The notes under the pieces: generated by a model | The model's database searches: none | Seen by the model: the letters and a program-made list of their open reading frames with translations, nothing else | Told to the model about the DNA's origin: nothing | Assembly: GCA_016617855.1 (NCBI GenBank) | Contig: JAECUM010003304.1 | Span: 1-64,000 of the forward strand | Source: Megalonaias nervosa | Taxonomy: Eukaryota; Mollusca; Bivalvia; Unionida; Unionidae | Direction of reading: 5' to 3' | Length of the DNA stretch: 64,000 bases | In this document: positions 1-11,958 of the stretch, in pieces | How positions within the stretch are numbered: the stretch's first letter is position 1 | How the letters are laid out: each line of letters begins with the position of its first letter | Program-made: the position numbers and the translations under genes

Positions 1-1679
1 CTTCCTTACCTAATTAGACATTAATTTCTGGGTCACCCTCTTAATGAATTAGCTCAGCACAGACATTGCTTTCTAGAACAGATGCAGGACTACAATTTTA
101 TTCGTTTTGCTCTATTTTGTCTTACAGATTAGAACTATGGGCAAAGCACAAACAACCTACAGCTCAGACCAAATGCATCAATAGTCTGCATGCTGATTTC
201 TTCTGCAGTGTGAACCTTTATGGGAGCAAGGGAGATAGTTCAGCTTACCCTTTTACCATGAAGTGCAAGATATTGAAACGCTTAGAAACAATTCCGGCAC
301 CCAAGTCACCACCACAGGCCTCGTCTTTTTTGGAACTCCCCTTTACCTTGCCTCCTTGGGGTCCAACATGATTCCTCCTACATAATTGGAAAGAGCTAAC
401 AAACAGCCAAGTTTCCTCTCATTCAGCAGACATACGGACAGGTTACATGGATCAAATATACCATAACCCTTCCCAACTAATGATCCTAATGACATCTTCC
501 TCACTCTGATGGCCTATTTCCGTTGCGACCAGCCTAGGCCATATACAAGAGATAACAAAGGGCCAAACATCAATATTATGGGCTCAATCAATAACAGCCC
601 AAGTTTATAGTGTGTCGAACATGACTTTTACAGACATGTGCAGGGACCAGTCTAACTCATACCACCTCATAAAACTCGTTTGGCATGATACTACGAGTAG
701 ATCCTCAAGCGTCAACAGATGTCAACTCGCAATTTCTCTACACTCTGCCACGACAAGAGCCCTTTTACTCAGCGACTTTCTTGATGTCATGGTTTCTAAT
801 TCAAGGCATTCTGTGTGTTTAGTGAGCAATAGACCGCATCACCTTTCGCTAGGTAAGTCTTAATGTGTTACATGGACTGTAGCCCTATCCACACAACTTG
901 GTTCTCATGTGGATCATGTTGATCATTCTTTCAGTATCATCAATTCTATCCTAAACACAAGGGCACGAGAAGTTTCTGCCTTCCAACCTCCACTGAGGAT
1001 GTGTTTCCACCCCCAGAGCTATGTCCTCTTCCAGCTCCATCATCAATATACACCAGTGCTCCAGCATCTGTTGATCATACAATGAACGGACAGTTCTGAC
1101 TTAGTTACATTTGCAGTCTTTGCAGAGTTATGGACTTTCTGGCCCATCTTTGTCATCAGTTTGTCAGTGGTTCTACATTTACACTCCTACCAGCTAATCA
1201 TTCGGCACCCCAGCATTGATAGTGATCTCGCCTCATTGGGGATGACAAAGCTACACTCCATACGCATGGATCAGATGGCATTTGTTGACACTTCGGATTT
1301 AGTGCACAATATCGTTAACGCAATTCGCTGTGGGACTTTTATTTTCCCGGGTTATCTTCCAACTGACATAACATACCTTATCTTAAAACTCCATGCAGAA
1401 CACCTAAGGCATACATGGAGTCAATCTAAAGCTAGGAACATGACTTCGGTCCTCTACCATTATGCTTAATGTCCCGATGGATGAGTATGCTAACAAGCCA
1501 TCAAGGAGACAAGTTTTCCTCCTGCCGCAACCACAGCATCGATACAGGGATTCAGCAAAAGGACCCAAGGGTCACTTATAGGACATGAACCTCAGAAAGT
1601 GGTCCTATCATAGCTCTACCAATCAAATACCATGTGGATATAGTACTGAGATTATTCTATTGTTCGTTCGACACCTTTT

Positions 1680-2060
1680 TCTTGGTCCAAGTGGTAGCAA
1701 CTCTCTACCTCTGGTTTTTGGCTGAAACACCCTCAATCATTTTTCCACGCCCCTTGGTTCCTTCCAGGAACCCTACAGTGCCTTTTGAATGATATCCACG
1801 AGGGAGGCTTGGTCTTCACTCTGGGCTTAAATGGCACATACCTTCATGTATCTTCACTGGCTCCCTGGATGTTCCTGAGAATTGCATACAACATCATATA
1901 TCATTTCAGAGCACCCCATTTGAGGCTCATCCTCAGCCCTGGGGTTTTCCCTCATCTGACGAATTGAGTAATATTGCATACCCGGACCATTTCTATGGCG
2001 GCAACCTCAGGTTACCTGGACAACATCATGCAGCAACATTAGCGAGCTCTAACCAGTCAT
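1680..2060 (+). pseudogene. DIRS reverse transcriptase remnant
   Basis: At 1800-1960 one frame reads GGLVFTLGLNGTYLHVSSLA and then FLRIAYNIIYHFRAPHL. It mirrors the RT core (x-LDL-x-AYFHIPI, FLRFAY, Y-F-ALPFGL). Shortly after, SGYLDNIM stands where YLDDIL (the YxDD box) would be. The first catalytic Asp is replaced by Gly (LGLNGTYLH), and the YLDDIL box has its second Asp changed to Asn, so it could not be active even without the stops. Assignment is from motif order. Confidence 0.65.
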
Positions 2061-2429
2061 GATGGCCCTTGTTACCTATCTGCACTACTCATTAATAAGG
2101 AAAAAATCCTACCTAGTAGCATCTCAATGATTCATTCACTTAGGTATGGACTTCAGAACACAGGCACCATACTTTGTCTTCATTAGGATCGGGCATTGAA
2201 ATGACCCGTTGTAGCACCTTTCTTTCGAGGAATTCTATCCGCATGGGATCACTCAACATGGCAGTGGACATTTATTGTCCTCAGTTGCCTTTTACTGCTT
2301 TTCTACTGTTTTTGTCTGCATGAATGGAGTTCTCAAGTTGGCCCACTGGACCATCCTCTCAACATCTGCACCCATTTGAGGCACCATTGGTGGAACTTGG
2401 AGCAGCCTAACTTGGCTCACACACTTGAG

Positions 2430-3230
2430 ATTACAGGCTGTACTGATGCAGGTACGAAAGGCAGGTGAGCCTGCCTGCCACCATCATTTTGGGACACCAG
2501 TGGTGCATGATCTCCCCAGAAATGACATCTACATATCAATGGTTCAGGAGAGGATGGCCATTGTGAAAGCTTTTCATTGGGGGCAAGAATACTTAAGAGG
2601 CCAAGGGAGTTCTCATTCTGTCTAACATATCTACAGTGGTGACTTTTTCACCAAGGATTATCTCTAGACTACAATGTTGGTTTATCTCCAGCAACAGGGA
2701 AGATTCCAGTCCCCAGACCTTTGCATCATGGTGTGGGACTTTTCTCAAACACCAAGGAGGAACTCAGTCCGACAGTGGTAATTATCTTCAATAACAAGGA
2801 TTCCAGTCGCCAGACCTTTGCATCATGGTGTGCAACTTGTTGAAGTGGTTTTGTCATCAACAAGAATTTCAAGTTCACCATATCCTGGGACTCCTCAATG
2901 AACTGATCATCCCTTTGTCATGGAACAATCAACTAGTACAGAAGGAATGGTCTCTCCATCCTTGGTTCTCATGTGGATCTGTACCCGATGGGATTGACTG
3001 TTGGTAGGCCTGTTTGCGACAAGAGGGAATGCCAAACCCCATTCTTTGTCTCTCCCATCCTGGACCCAACAGCTTGGGCAGTGGATGCCTTATCGTTGGA
3101 TTGGACCAATCTTAACTTGGTACACCAACCACAAATACCTCCGATTCCAAGTGATAAAGCAAAACAAGGGAATCAGCCTGTGACCTTATTTCATTGCTCT
3201 CCAATGGGAGAAGTCATGGAATGATGACCT
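2430..3230 (+). pseudogene. DIRS RNase H / connection domain remnant
   Basis: Fragments include ISMVQERMAIVKAFHWGQEY (2530-2600) and a later stretch around 2860-3190. The latter corresponds to the family pattern HIPG..N.LAD..S, then EWSLHPW, GLFATR, PFFVSPILDPTAWAVDALSL. Frame changes occur between them. The DALSLDWT motif is highly typical of DIRS and related YR retrotransposons. Confidence 0.68.
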
Positions 3231-3519
3231 CATCAATCTGGCATCAGAAACCCTGCGGAAGATTTGGGTCTTCCCTCATCTACTCAAACAACCAACACAG
3301 CAGTTGTTCATTGCTGTCCAAAGCTCCTGGACCTGCACATCTGGATCACATCAAACAGGCTCTCAGACACAAAAAATTCTCGCAACCAGCAGTGAAGAGA
3401 ATTGCTCAGGTGTGATGGCCTTCCACTCTGTAGCAAATAAAGGCAAATGGCACTTTGCACCCACTGGTGCGCAGCGAACATATCTTACCTCTCCAGGCAT
3501 TGATATAGCAGATAGCTAA

Positions 3520-4480
3520 TTTCATCCTCTGGCTCTTCGAAGAGAGAAAATTAGCTCCAAGGACGATCAAAGGCTATCGCTCGATGATATCTGACACCTT
3601 TTGTCATCATAGGCATGAAGATATTGGACAAACCAAGGATGTATCTGATCTCCTTGCAACTTTGAGTATACATGGCCTAATGTTAACTCACTCCTCAAGG
3701 AGAACCTTTCTTGGGTATTAACCGGGCTGAACAAGAACCCTTTTGAACCAATTGCATGGGCATCTCTGGTGCACCTTTCCTACAAGCCATGCTTCCTCAT
3801 GGTCTTAGCAGTAGCAGGCAGAATTAGTGAAATACATACTCTGTCTTCAGACCCCAATTATCTGCAGTTTTGACAAGATGGGTCAGTCAGTCTTACGATG
3901 GCATCCTCTTTCATCACCAAGAACCGTCGCCCTTCCATGGGTAACCAGTCTTTTCTCATGAAACCTGTCTCATCTGGACATTTCAACTAAAGGCTACTTA
4001 TAAGACCTTGTTGGATCTTTTAAGTGGTACCGTAATCAAACGGAGCTAGTGTGTAGAGGGAGATTATGCTTTTTTCTATCTGTTAAATCAGGTCAAGATG
4101 ATATATCAGCTCAGAATATCTATTCCTGGATCAAGTGGGTTATTCACTCAGCATACAGGGAAATAAACCTGGTTCACTGAACTTTTTTATGCATTTCGGC
4201 TCATGTGGTTAGTGCAGTTGCCACCAGCCTAGCATTCGAATGGAACTGTTCTCTGTCATCATTCAGGCTGTGGGATGGAGATCGGAGTCCACATTTTCTA
4301 GTTTTTATCTTCGAGATTTGTCATTCCAAGTGCCCAGTTCGATCTGGTAGGACCTATATATGCAGTTCAACAGGTCACATTTCCAGGTTGATAGATAGCT
4401 TCTTAAGACATGGCTTAACGACTTACGCTAGATTTGCATGGGAAAATTTTTTCCCTTTTGAAGCCGTGCCCTGACAGATG
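3520..4480 (+). pseudogene. DIRS tyrosine recombinase remnant
   Basis: Across frames one sees a core-binding-type segment, DPNYLQF with following strands (~3840-3950), a segment like DISAQNISSWIKWVIHSAY (~4098-4155), and AHVVSAVATSLAFEWNCSLS (4200-4260). The last matches the recombinase box AHxVRxxATSxAF, with the catalytic Arg of that box changed to Ser. This tyrosine recombinase separates DIRS from Gypsy and Copia elements. Confidence 0.68.
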
Positions 4481-4589
4481 GAGTCTTCAGTCAGGCTACT
4501 TAGAAGCTGTCTCTCATGCCTTAAGGGATCAGAGATTTTATCTCCAGGGTAAGAGGATGTATCATACCTTCACCTCTTACCTATTCGCC

Positions 4590-4960
4590 TCAGGTATTAT
4601 GATTGGGTAATGTATTCAAAGAAGAAACCAATTTTTTTATAGTAAAATACATTTCTTAGAAAATACTTACCCAATCAAAATATACATACACTCTCCCAGC
4701 CTTCCTGCAGTTACATCCATAGCGAGTGTGCCTTCCACTCCAGTAATAATTAACATATCCTTACGTCTTACCACCAAGTCCCTTATATGTAAGGGGAGAC
4801 CACTCTGCCCGACCATCAATGGGTTGGCAGACAACTTTTAGCTCCCTTGAGCTAAAAGTAGTATCTGGGAGGGCTGGATTTGTGAGGTAGTGGTAGTTCT
4901 CCCTAAGGAATTTTGATTGGGTAAGTATTTTTGAAGAAACAGATTTTTATTTGAAAAATT
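4590..4960 (+). repeat. terminal-type repeat A, copy 1
   Basis: It contains TTATGATTGGGTAATGTAT, its inverted form ATACTTACCCAATCAAAATA at about 4663, and a third copy TTTTGATTGGGTAAGTATTT near 4912. The interior carries CTCCCAGCC-CTGCAGTTACAT and GGAGGGCTGGATTTGTGAGG. The same interior landmarks recur at 6327-6640 and 47480-47820. Probably a DIRS terminus or a non-autonomous relative. Confidence 0.55.
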
Positions 4961-4964
4961 GGTT

Positions 4965-7069
4965 TTCACAGACTGATCTTGAAAACAGGAATGAATTATT
5001 TCTTTACCAAGACCCTTTATATTACTCAGTGTCTCTTGACCTACGATGTAATAGAATGTTTTGGAAAACTAATCATTTCAATGAAAAATTCCTCTAGGTT
5101 AGGCTTTTGAAATAAAATTCTAAGAAACATCTTGTTTACCACTTTAAATCATGACAGAAGTCAGGTATACAAAAACTCTATCTGCAACCCTCAATCACGG
5201 ACAAAAGTCACAATATAAATTTACATTACACTAAGCTGTCTAAGATAGAGTGTGTTTATCTGCTTATTATGTAACTGCGATTGATGCCATTTGTTTGTAT
5301 AAAAGATCCATAGAACATTTTGTTCTGACATAATGTTCAACAGGGTTTCTTCAGTATGTGTTGTTGGTTGTTAAATGCATACTGCACAGATATTGATACT
5401 TGTTTTTCTAATGAGTTATTTTTGTGGCTTTTGGTACATATTGTCTTTTCTTTCATCATTCTTGTCATTTCACTGAAGCAATGAAAAAATGTAGCAAGTA
5501 TAAGAAGTTTAAAGTGATGGTACTAATTGAGATGTGCCTTGCATGTATTATATCTCATTTGACTTCAGCAAGTATCATATACGTTCAGAAATTGTGTGTT
5601 CTGCAGTGTTGAGAAAGAGCAATCAGAACAAGAAAAGATGCATATAGTCTCATCCAGATGAAAGTAACATGCTGAGTCTTCACCCTAAGATGGTGTTGAT
5701 AGCATAGTGGGAGACATGGTGGTTTCACTCCACCTCCCAAGAGTCGTGCATACGATGCTGACAGGGACTATCACATCTGCAGAATTGGAGGAAAAATGGG
5801 GCAGTGGAGGTGCTGGCTCCAAGTTTGTCTCAGACTATGTTTGAGTTACAAATGTGTCAATTGGTACAAGAAGTGATGATGCAGTTAATAAATTCGGGGC
5901 AGTTTATGCTTGTCCATTTGTCACAATATGTTTATAATTTGGATCTTATGCAGGAGTATCCCCCCATTTCTAGGCAGCCCAGTTGGCATAAGCCCCTCCT
6001 TTCTTGTGAGATCATGGCCTTCAGGCTTGTAAGTCAGGACACAAGGGTTTTCCATATCTTGATGAGCTGTGTCGTTATCATTTGACGTCAATTAACCAAT
6101 GAGAACTCTGAGTTGTGACAGACTGAAAAGAAGTAATTGTTGCTCTAATTACCTGCATAGAAAAAGTAATTTTATTTGATTATTTTGGTGTCACAGAGTA
6201 ATTGTAATTATTATCAACTATTACAATTTTTTATGCTTATTGTAATTTTAATTCATTGCCTTTAGAACATTAATCTATACAACACTAATGGTAATTCCTT
6301 CTACCTCCTGCCTATTCTCCTAACATATTATGATCATTTAAATGAAGAAATATGTTTCTTCAGTAATAATTACTGATCATAATATGGACACACCCTCCCA
6401 AGCCCTCTTCGCAGTTACTTCTCTGGAAGAGTATTCATAAGTAATTGATAATTGGCGTAAATTGGCCATATCCCTCGTTCCTAACAGTACATCTGCAAAT
6501 AGAGTACTTTCTTTCACTTTTGTTGCTAAAACAAAATGGAAGACATGGTGAACATCAATCTTATATTGTGAGGGCTGGATTTGCAAGGTAGTGAATATAT
6601 TATGATCAATTAAGTGTTATTGGAAAAACATTTTGTATCCCCCAAATTGGTTTCTAGTATATAAATATATCCTCACACAATTAACTTAATAGCATGAATA
6701 TTGTATGATTCCATGCTTCCCTTTCACCCTTATAACCAGTTGCCCTATGGTTATGTTTTGGAGTGGAGGATGGGGTCAAGTAGTATGTGACTTTTTGATT
6801 ATAATGCTGCTAATTTTCATTACTATTGTTATTATTATTATTAAATAAAGTATTATCCATATTTGGAATTAACCATCACATTAAATTTGTTACCAATTAT
6901 GTTGTATCACTCCTGCTCTTGGGTTACATTGTTGATGTGGCAATTATATTATAAAGTATATTACAAATAGGGTTTGTTTTAGGACCCAATTTGGGGCCTT
7001 GGTGTCATTAGCTTATGTTCTTTGATATATCAACAACTTGTCTTAAAGGCATATCATGTGTTTCTTAAA
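4965..7069. other. non-coding stretch with repeat A copy 2
   Basis: Apart from the repeat A copy at 6327-6640 I see no convincing exon. A 93-codon open frame at 5804-6085 has no recognisable domain and may be another transposon fragment. Any upstream exon of the coiled-coil gene could be hidden here. Confidence 0.4.
6327..6640 (+). repeat. terminal-type repeat A, copy 2, with inverted ends
   Basis: The left part is ATATTATGATCATTTAAATG, with its inverse ACTGATCATAATATGGACAC near 6371 and a further ATATTATGATCAATTAAGTG near 6597. The interior matches 4.6 kb: CCTCCCAAGCCCTCTTCGCA and GAGGGCTGGATTTGCAAGG. Confidence 0.55.
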
Positions 7070-7276
7070 ACTATGTTTCATGTTATGTTTCTAAATTACA
7101 GACCCATTAGTAGGAAAAACAGCTGTTTCTTGTTATATTTCTAAACTACAGACCCATTAGTAGGAAAAACAGCTATGTTTCTTGTTATATTTCTAAATTA
7201 CAGACCCATAAGTAGGAAAAACAGCTATGTTTCTTGTTATGTTTCTAAATTACAGACCCATTAGTAGGAAAAACAG
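7070..7276 (+). repeat. ~52-bp tandem repeat carrying a 3' splice site, 4 copies
   Basis: The unit runs TGTTATGTTTCTAAATTACAG then ACCCATTAGTAGGAAAAACA and occurs four times with few changes. The last copy supplies the acceptor and first bases of the exon at 7256. The earlier copies therefore duplicate acceptor plus exon start without the rest of the exon. Confidence 0.75.
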
Positions 7277-7355
7277 TTCAAATGATATCGAGGAGGAAAA
7301 CCAACATCTAAAGTCCGAGTTGGCAGCTCATGAAGAGAGACTGATAAAGATGGAG
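7256..7355 (+). CDS. coiled-coil gene, first traced exon
   Basis: The acceptor is TTTCTAAATTACAG ending at 7255 and the donor GTATTC starts at 7356. The exon is 100 bases; one base completes an upstream codon and it ends on a codon boundary (AAG ATG GAG). The product is [20 protein letters not shown] followed by a charged helix. An alternative acceptor in the same phase lies at 7277 (AAAAACAG). Three near-copies of the acceptor and first exon bases precede it (7070-7230), so the choice of 3' splice site is uncertain. The peptide before DIEEEN is less helix-like than the rest and might belong to the repeat rather than the protein. Confidence 0.65.
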
Positions 7356-10300
7356 GTATTCACAGTAACAGACATACATACTTACAGACAGACATACACA
7401 AATGCATGCTATTGTCTCAGTAAGAATGGTGAGACAAGTATAATTAATCCATTGGGAATGTCATTTATAAATGTAACACTTTAATATGACATCACCAATG
7501 AGAACAGCTTATTAATCATTCCAAATTTAACCCCATTCATTCAACCATTTGATTTATCTTACTTTTTTTTAGCATTCCTTAGTGTTAGATTTGCAAGATT
7601 GTATCATAAACACAATAATCTCTTAACAAATGACAAACAATAATACAGCTTATTGTGACTCAATCAAATTCATCCTGTTTTTATGAAGAGATCACCTTTT
7701 ACTGACTATGTTTTAATGTATTGCATGAAAACATTTAAATTCTGTGGTAACCATTGATAAGCCCTTGTTTCTGTCACAATATATTTTAACAGTAATTAAA
7801 ATTATAATTTGTTTTTTTATGTTTTGATTAGAAGATTCTGATTGTGTGTGCATCCTTTGCATCAATATGGCCATCATAAACTATCATTAAAACTTTTGTG
7901 TGTAGTCTCAGATATACAGTATAATAGTGTAGATCACTTTAAATTTGTGGGTACATACATCAAATTTGTGGGTACATACTTTTGTGCATTTATCATGTAA
8001 AAAAAAAACCTCCCAAAAATCCATAATAAAATAATGACAATGTACCAGTCTAAAAGATCATGCTGTCATTTACTTTCACAGTTTCTATCAAGCAGGTTTA
8101 ATCCTGACTGCATTAATTGGATTGATTAGGTAAGATGTTCATTACTAACACTTGGAATAAATGTAGGGATTTAAATAAAAAAAGATGCAGACATTCTTTG
8201 CATGTATTTAAAATCAAACAAACTTAATATCAATGCTGTAATTTCTGTGAACATTTTATAGTAGTGCTCTTTGATGTTTTTCAAAGAGTATAGCAGGTGA
8301 TGCCACAGTCACATTTGAAGGTAAAGGCTTCATACCTTCGTGTCAGTCATACGCTTGTAACCCCCCATTTATCTGTCAGCAAATTGTCCAAGGAGAAACT
8401 TAAATCACACTTTCATGAGCGGTGTTCATCTGCAGTAATTGTTTAATTTAATGAATGGAGGACAGTGGGGATGTTCATCAGGTATGCCCTGATTGATATG
8501 AAAGTCATCTACCCTTAAGTCAGTTAAAGCAGGTGATTAAAATGGGCATTAGGATGTTTGTAAACTTTACTGGATTGCATCGTTATTTTGATAATTCATT
8601 ATTATAAATATATATCTGTGTTTTGTGAAGTAAAGAAGGATACAGACTGAGATTTGTATTTATCACTATATTCAACAGAATTTTTACATTAGTTACGTTC
8701 CTTCGAGTTCATAGAAACAAATGATGCTATATCATGGTATACACCAGGAAGAGGGTACACTTTGAATATCAGCTCATTCATAGTTTATTGTGACTTTACA
8801 TTGGTGGTTTCGATTGTCATAAAAACCATGAAAATTGATACCCCATGAATTTGAAGTGATTCATAGTGCATACAAAAATGTATGTGGTTTGTGTTTGGTT
8901 TGATCATGCTTAAAGATATTGTTAGCTGACAGGGTTTTTGGAAGTATGATAAGCAACTATTTGTTACACATATGAACTAGTAGTTTATCCTTGCCTGTAT
9001 ACAAGTCAAGTAGTAATAGCTGACTGAATTGATATTGCATGCTCTCTGATTGGAATAGGCACCATACTTTTTGCATGTGTCCCCTTCCTCCCTTGCAGTC
9101 TATTGGCTAAAGGTCAACATAGCGCTGATGAACAAGATGAACCACATCTTTGGTACAGTGAAGCAGGAAACTTACTGTATATTTAGTGACTTTTTTATAT
9201 CCTGCTGGCAGGGATAGATAGGAATCCTTGTATCTGTCCATTTGTCCATCAGTCCGTTGTTCCATATGTAACACAATCTTGTGTATGCAAAATAGTTCTG
9301 CAGTTCTTTATGGAATGCCACGAAACATGGCAGGTATTATGCCCATCAGGGGTCATGCTACCAGGCGAAGTGGGTGACAAAGTTGCCTAAAATATGTAAA
9401 CTTTGCTGCCTTCTGTTAGGAATGCGAAAATGGCTTCGCCCTGTGATGTTTTTTCAAGGTAAATTGACAGACCATATCTTTTTTGAGATGCCCCTTGCCT
9501 TAGCCAGGTTAGTTCTAGTATTGTAGCAAAATGTATTCATCAAGCCATCAATAGCTCGGCCTAGTTTTGTTGTCAATTATATTGACAAACAAACTCTTGC
9601 ACATTCACAGGGATGTGTTTTGATAGCTGATTCAGCATTATCCCTTTCCCAAGTCAGTTAGCAACTACCACTGTCTGATTTCCGCATGTTATCCTTAATG
9701 ATAAAAACATACAAACTTGTGTTTCAAACCTTTAACAATAGTATGTAAATAGCAATTTGTGTTTTAAGAACAGAATCGGTGATCTGGATATTTTAACTGC
9801 CTCTTGGACACTATTTTGTCATAAAATTAGTTTGAAAGTGTAAGTGAACCAGTAACAAGGAAATACATTGCTGTGTGTGGAAGTACCAGATTGTCTGTTT
9901 TCGTAAGTCATCTTGCAAATATATTCATAAAAAATATAATTCTTAAGAGAGCAAAGCCTAGGTATTATGTTATTTGAGATTCAGCTTTAAAATTATGTAG
10001 GTCAGAAATGTATGGGACAATGCTATGTTGTGGAATTTGCAAGAAGCGCTGTATGGTCGAAGTTGTTTTCTGACTTGACTCGTATTTGTGAAAATACGGA
10101 AAAAAGCAGCGCAGCTTTTTCTGTTTAACCAATGCCTAAAATTACTACAAGTATGCAGACAAGTAAATAAACCATAAATTTGCAATCCTTTCAATGGACT
10201 GTTGAAATGAAGCTATATAAAGTGAGCAGTAACATTACGAAAATCTCTCCTTCTGAAACTAGATGCACTCACATGTCTGTGTTGATTCGGTAGGAAAGAA

Positions 10301-10773
10301 GGGTGTAGTTCATATATCGACTATAAAGGAGCAATGTCTGTAATTTTATACATTTTAATGTGTTATGTATGAATAGTTACGATAATGTTTTATTCACAAC
10401 AAAGAAATTAGGACAAACGGTATGATCTGAAGACACGTGTGCATTTGCCCTACTGTACATGGTACAGGGGTTGTTTCAGATGCTTTTAGAAATCTTTCAA
10501 AGTGTCATTATTGTGAACTTTTAGAAAGTATTTTAAAAAATTGATTAAGGGTAGTTGATTAAGCATTTTTACTAATTTGCAATTACAATAATGTAATCTG
10601 GTTACTCAGTTAAAATTTGTTACAATGTAGTTTCTGTTATTCTCTTGTCAAGTCATATGGCCAAAATAACTCAGAAAATTTTCTACTTGAAATAAAGTAT
10701 TGCTTAAATCCAATGCTAAATGTAAATATGAATACTGGGAAATAGAGGGTATAATTCAAATAAGAGAACACAC

Positions 10774-10818
<45 letters not shown>

Positions 10819-11870
10819 AGTTTCTTGCTTCGTATTCACTTCTCCCTGTTGAGTTCTCACTTCTCCTTGTTCTGCCCAAAAGGAGAAATCACTTCTCCCT
10901 AAAATTCAAGTATAGCTTGATCCCTGGTTCATCACTTGAAGATGTGCATATGGAGTAATCACTTTGATTCAGAAAGTTTTTATTAGTTATTGCACTGTTT
11001 GAATTGCAGCTGCATGCAGTGTATGATAGAATCCTGTGAAAGCAACTATTCTAATTTTTGAGTGATTTGTAAAGAAACATGTTAAACATTGTAATCTGAA
11101 GATACGTATATCAATAAGTCACTTTGTTCCTTTGGTTTTTTTAGAATTGTGCTTTTTTTACCTTGACTTGTTTTCCCTTTTTGTCTTGGAGGTGAATGCA
11201 ATAATTAAATTCTGTGAATGCAGCTAGTCTCATAGTTTTTGATGGATCATTGTTAAACATAGTCAATTTTATGATCATCATTTAAAGATACATGTATTGG
11301 CAGATCTTTGTGCTGCTGTGATTTTGTAAGAGTTATTGCCCTTTTTTAACTTACTGCTGGATGCAATCTATAACAGAAGTTTTGTGAATGTATCTACTCT
11401 TGTAGTTTTCAGTGCATTGCCATGAAACTTGGTATGTATTATGATCATCAAAAGAAAATGTACATATTGAACAATCATTGTACTAGCACTATTTTCAGAA
11501 GACTCGTACAGTGTTTTTACTCTGGAGTTTTTGCCATTATAGGGGTACAGGTGGTATGCAGGGGAGATGGGGGTATATTTCTGTCAGTGAATTGCTCACC
11601 ATTCTTATATAGTTGTAATATAGAAAGTAAATGTTCAGTTTTGTATTATTTGCTTGTTAGAAGAACATAGCATGGTTTCTTACTTGTCACATTTGGCAGT
11701 GTTTAATCTCTCAGCTGTGAATAGAAGAGACAGAGATTTACAGTTACATAATGTGCCATTATGTCAAAGTCTATGCAATTCCTTCAGCTTTTGATTTCAA
11801 GGAAACAGCATAGAACCTGCTGCTTCTGGTGCATCATACAGCAGCAAACATAGATATATACTGTTTGCAG

Positions 11871-11958
<88 letters not shown>

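Larger units (their letters stand above)
1..4960 (+). mobile_element. decayed DIRS-type retrotransposon, copy 1
   Basis: Translated fragments in changing frames follow the DIRS pol order: reverse transcriptase (~1680-2060), RNase H (~2430-3200), tyrosine recombinase (~3520-4480). A terminal segment at 4590-4960 contains inverted and direct copies of a GATTGGGTAA motif. Numerous stops and frameshifts show it is dead. The left end lies outside the window; the first 1.6 kb holds only unassigned fragments where a gag-like region would be expected. Confidence 0.72.

Noticed and set aside
66..371. 101-codon frame at the left edge as a gene
   Set aside because: No splice-bounded or family signal; it lies upstream of the DIRS RT fragments and is probably part of that element.
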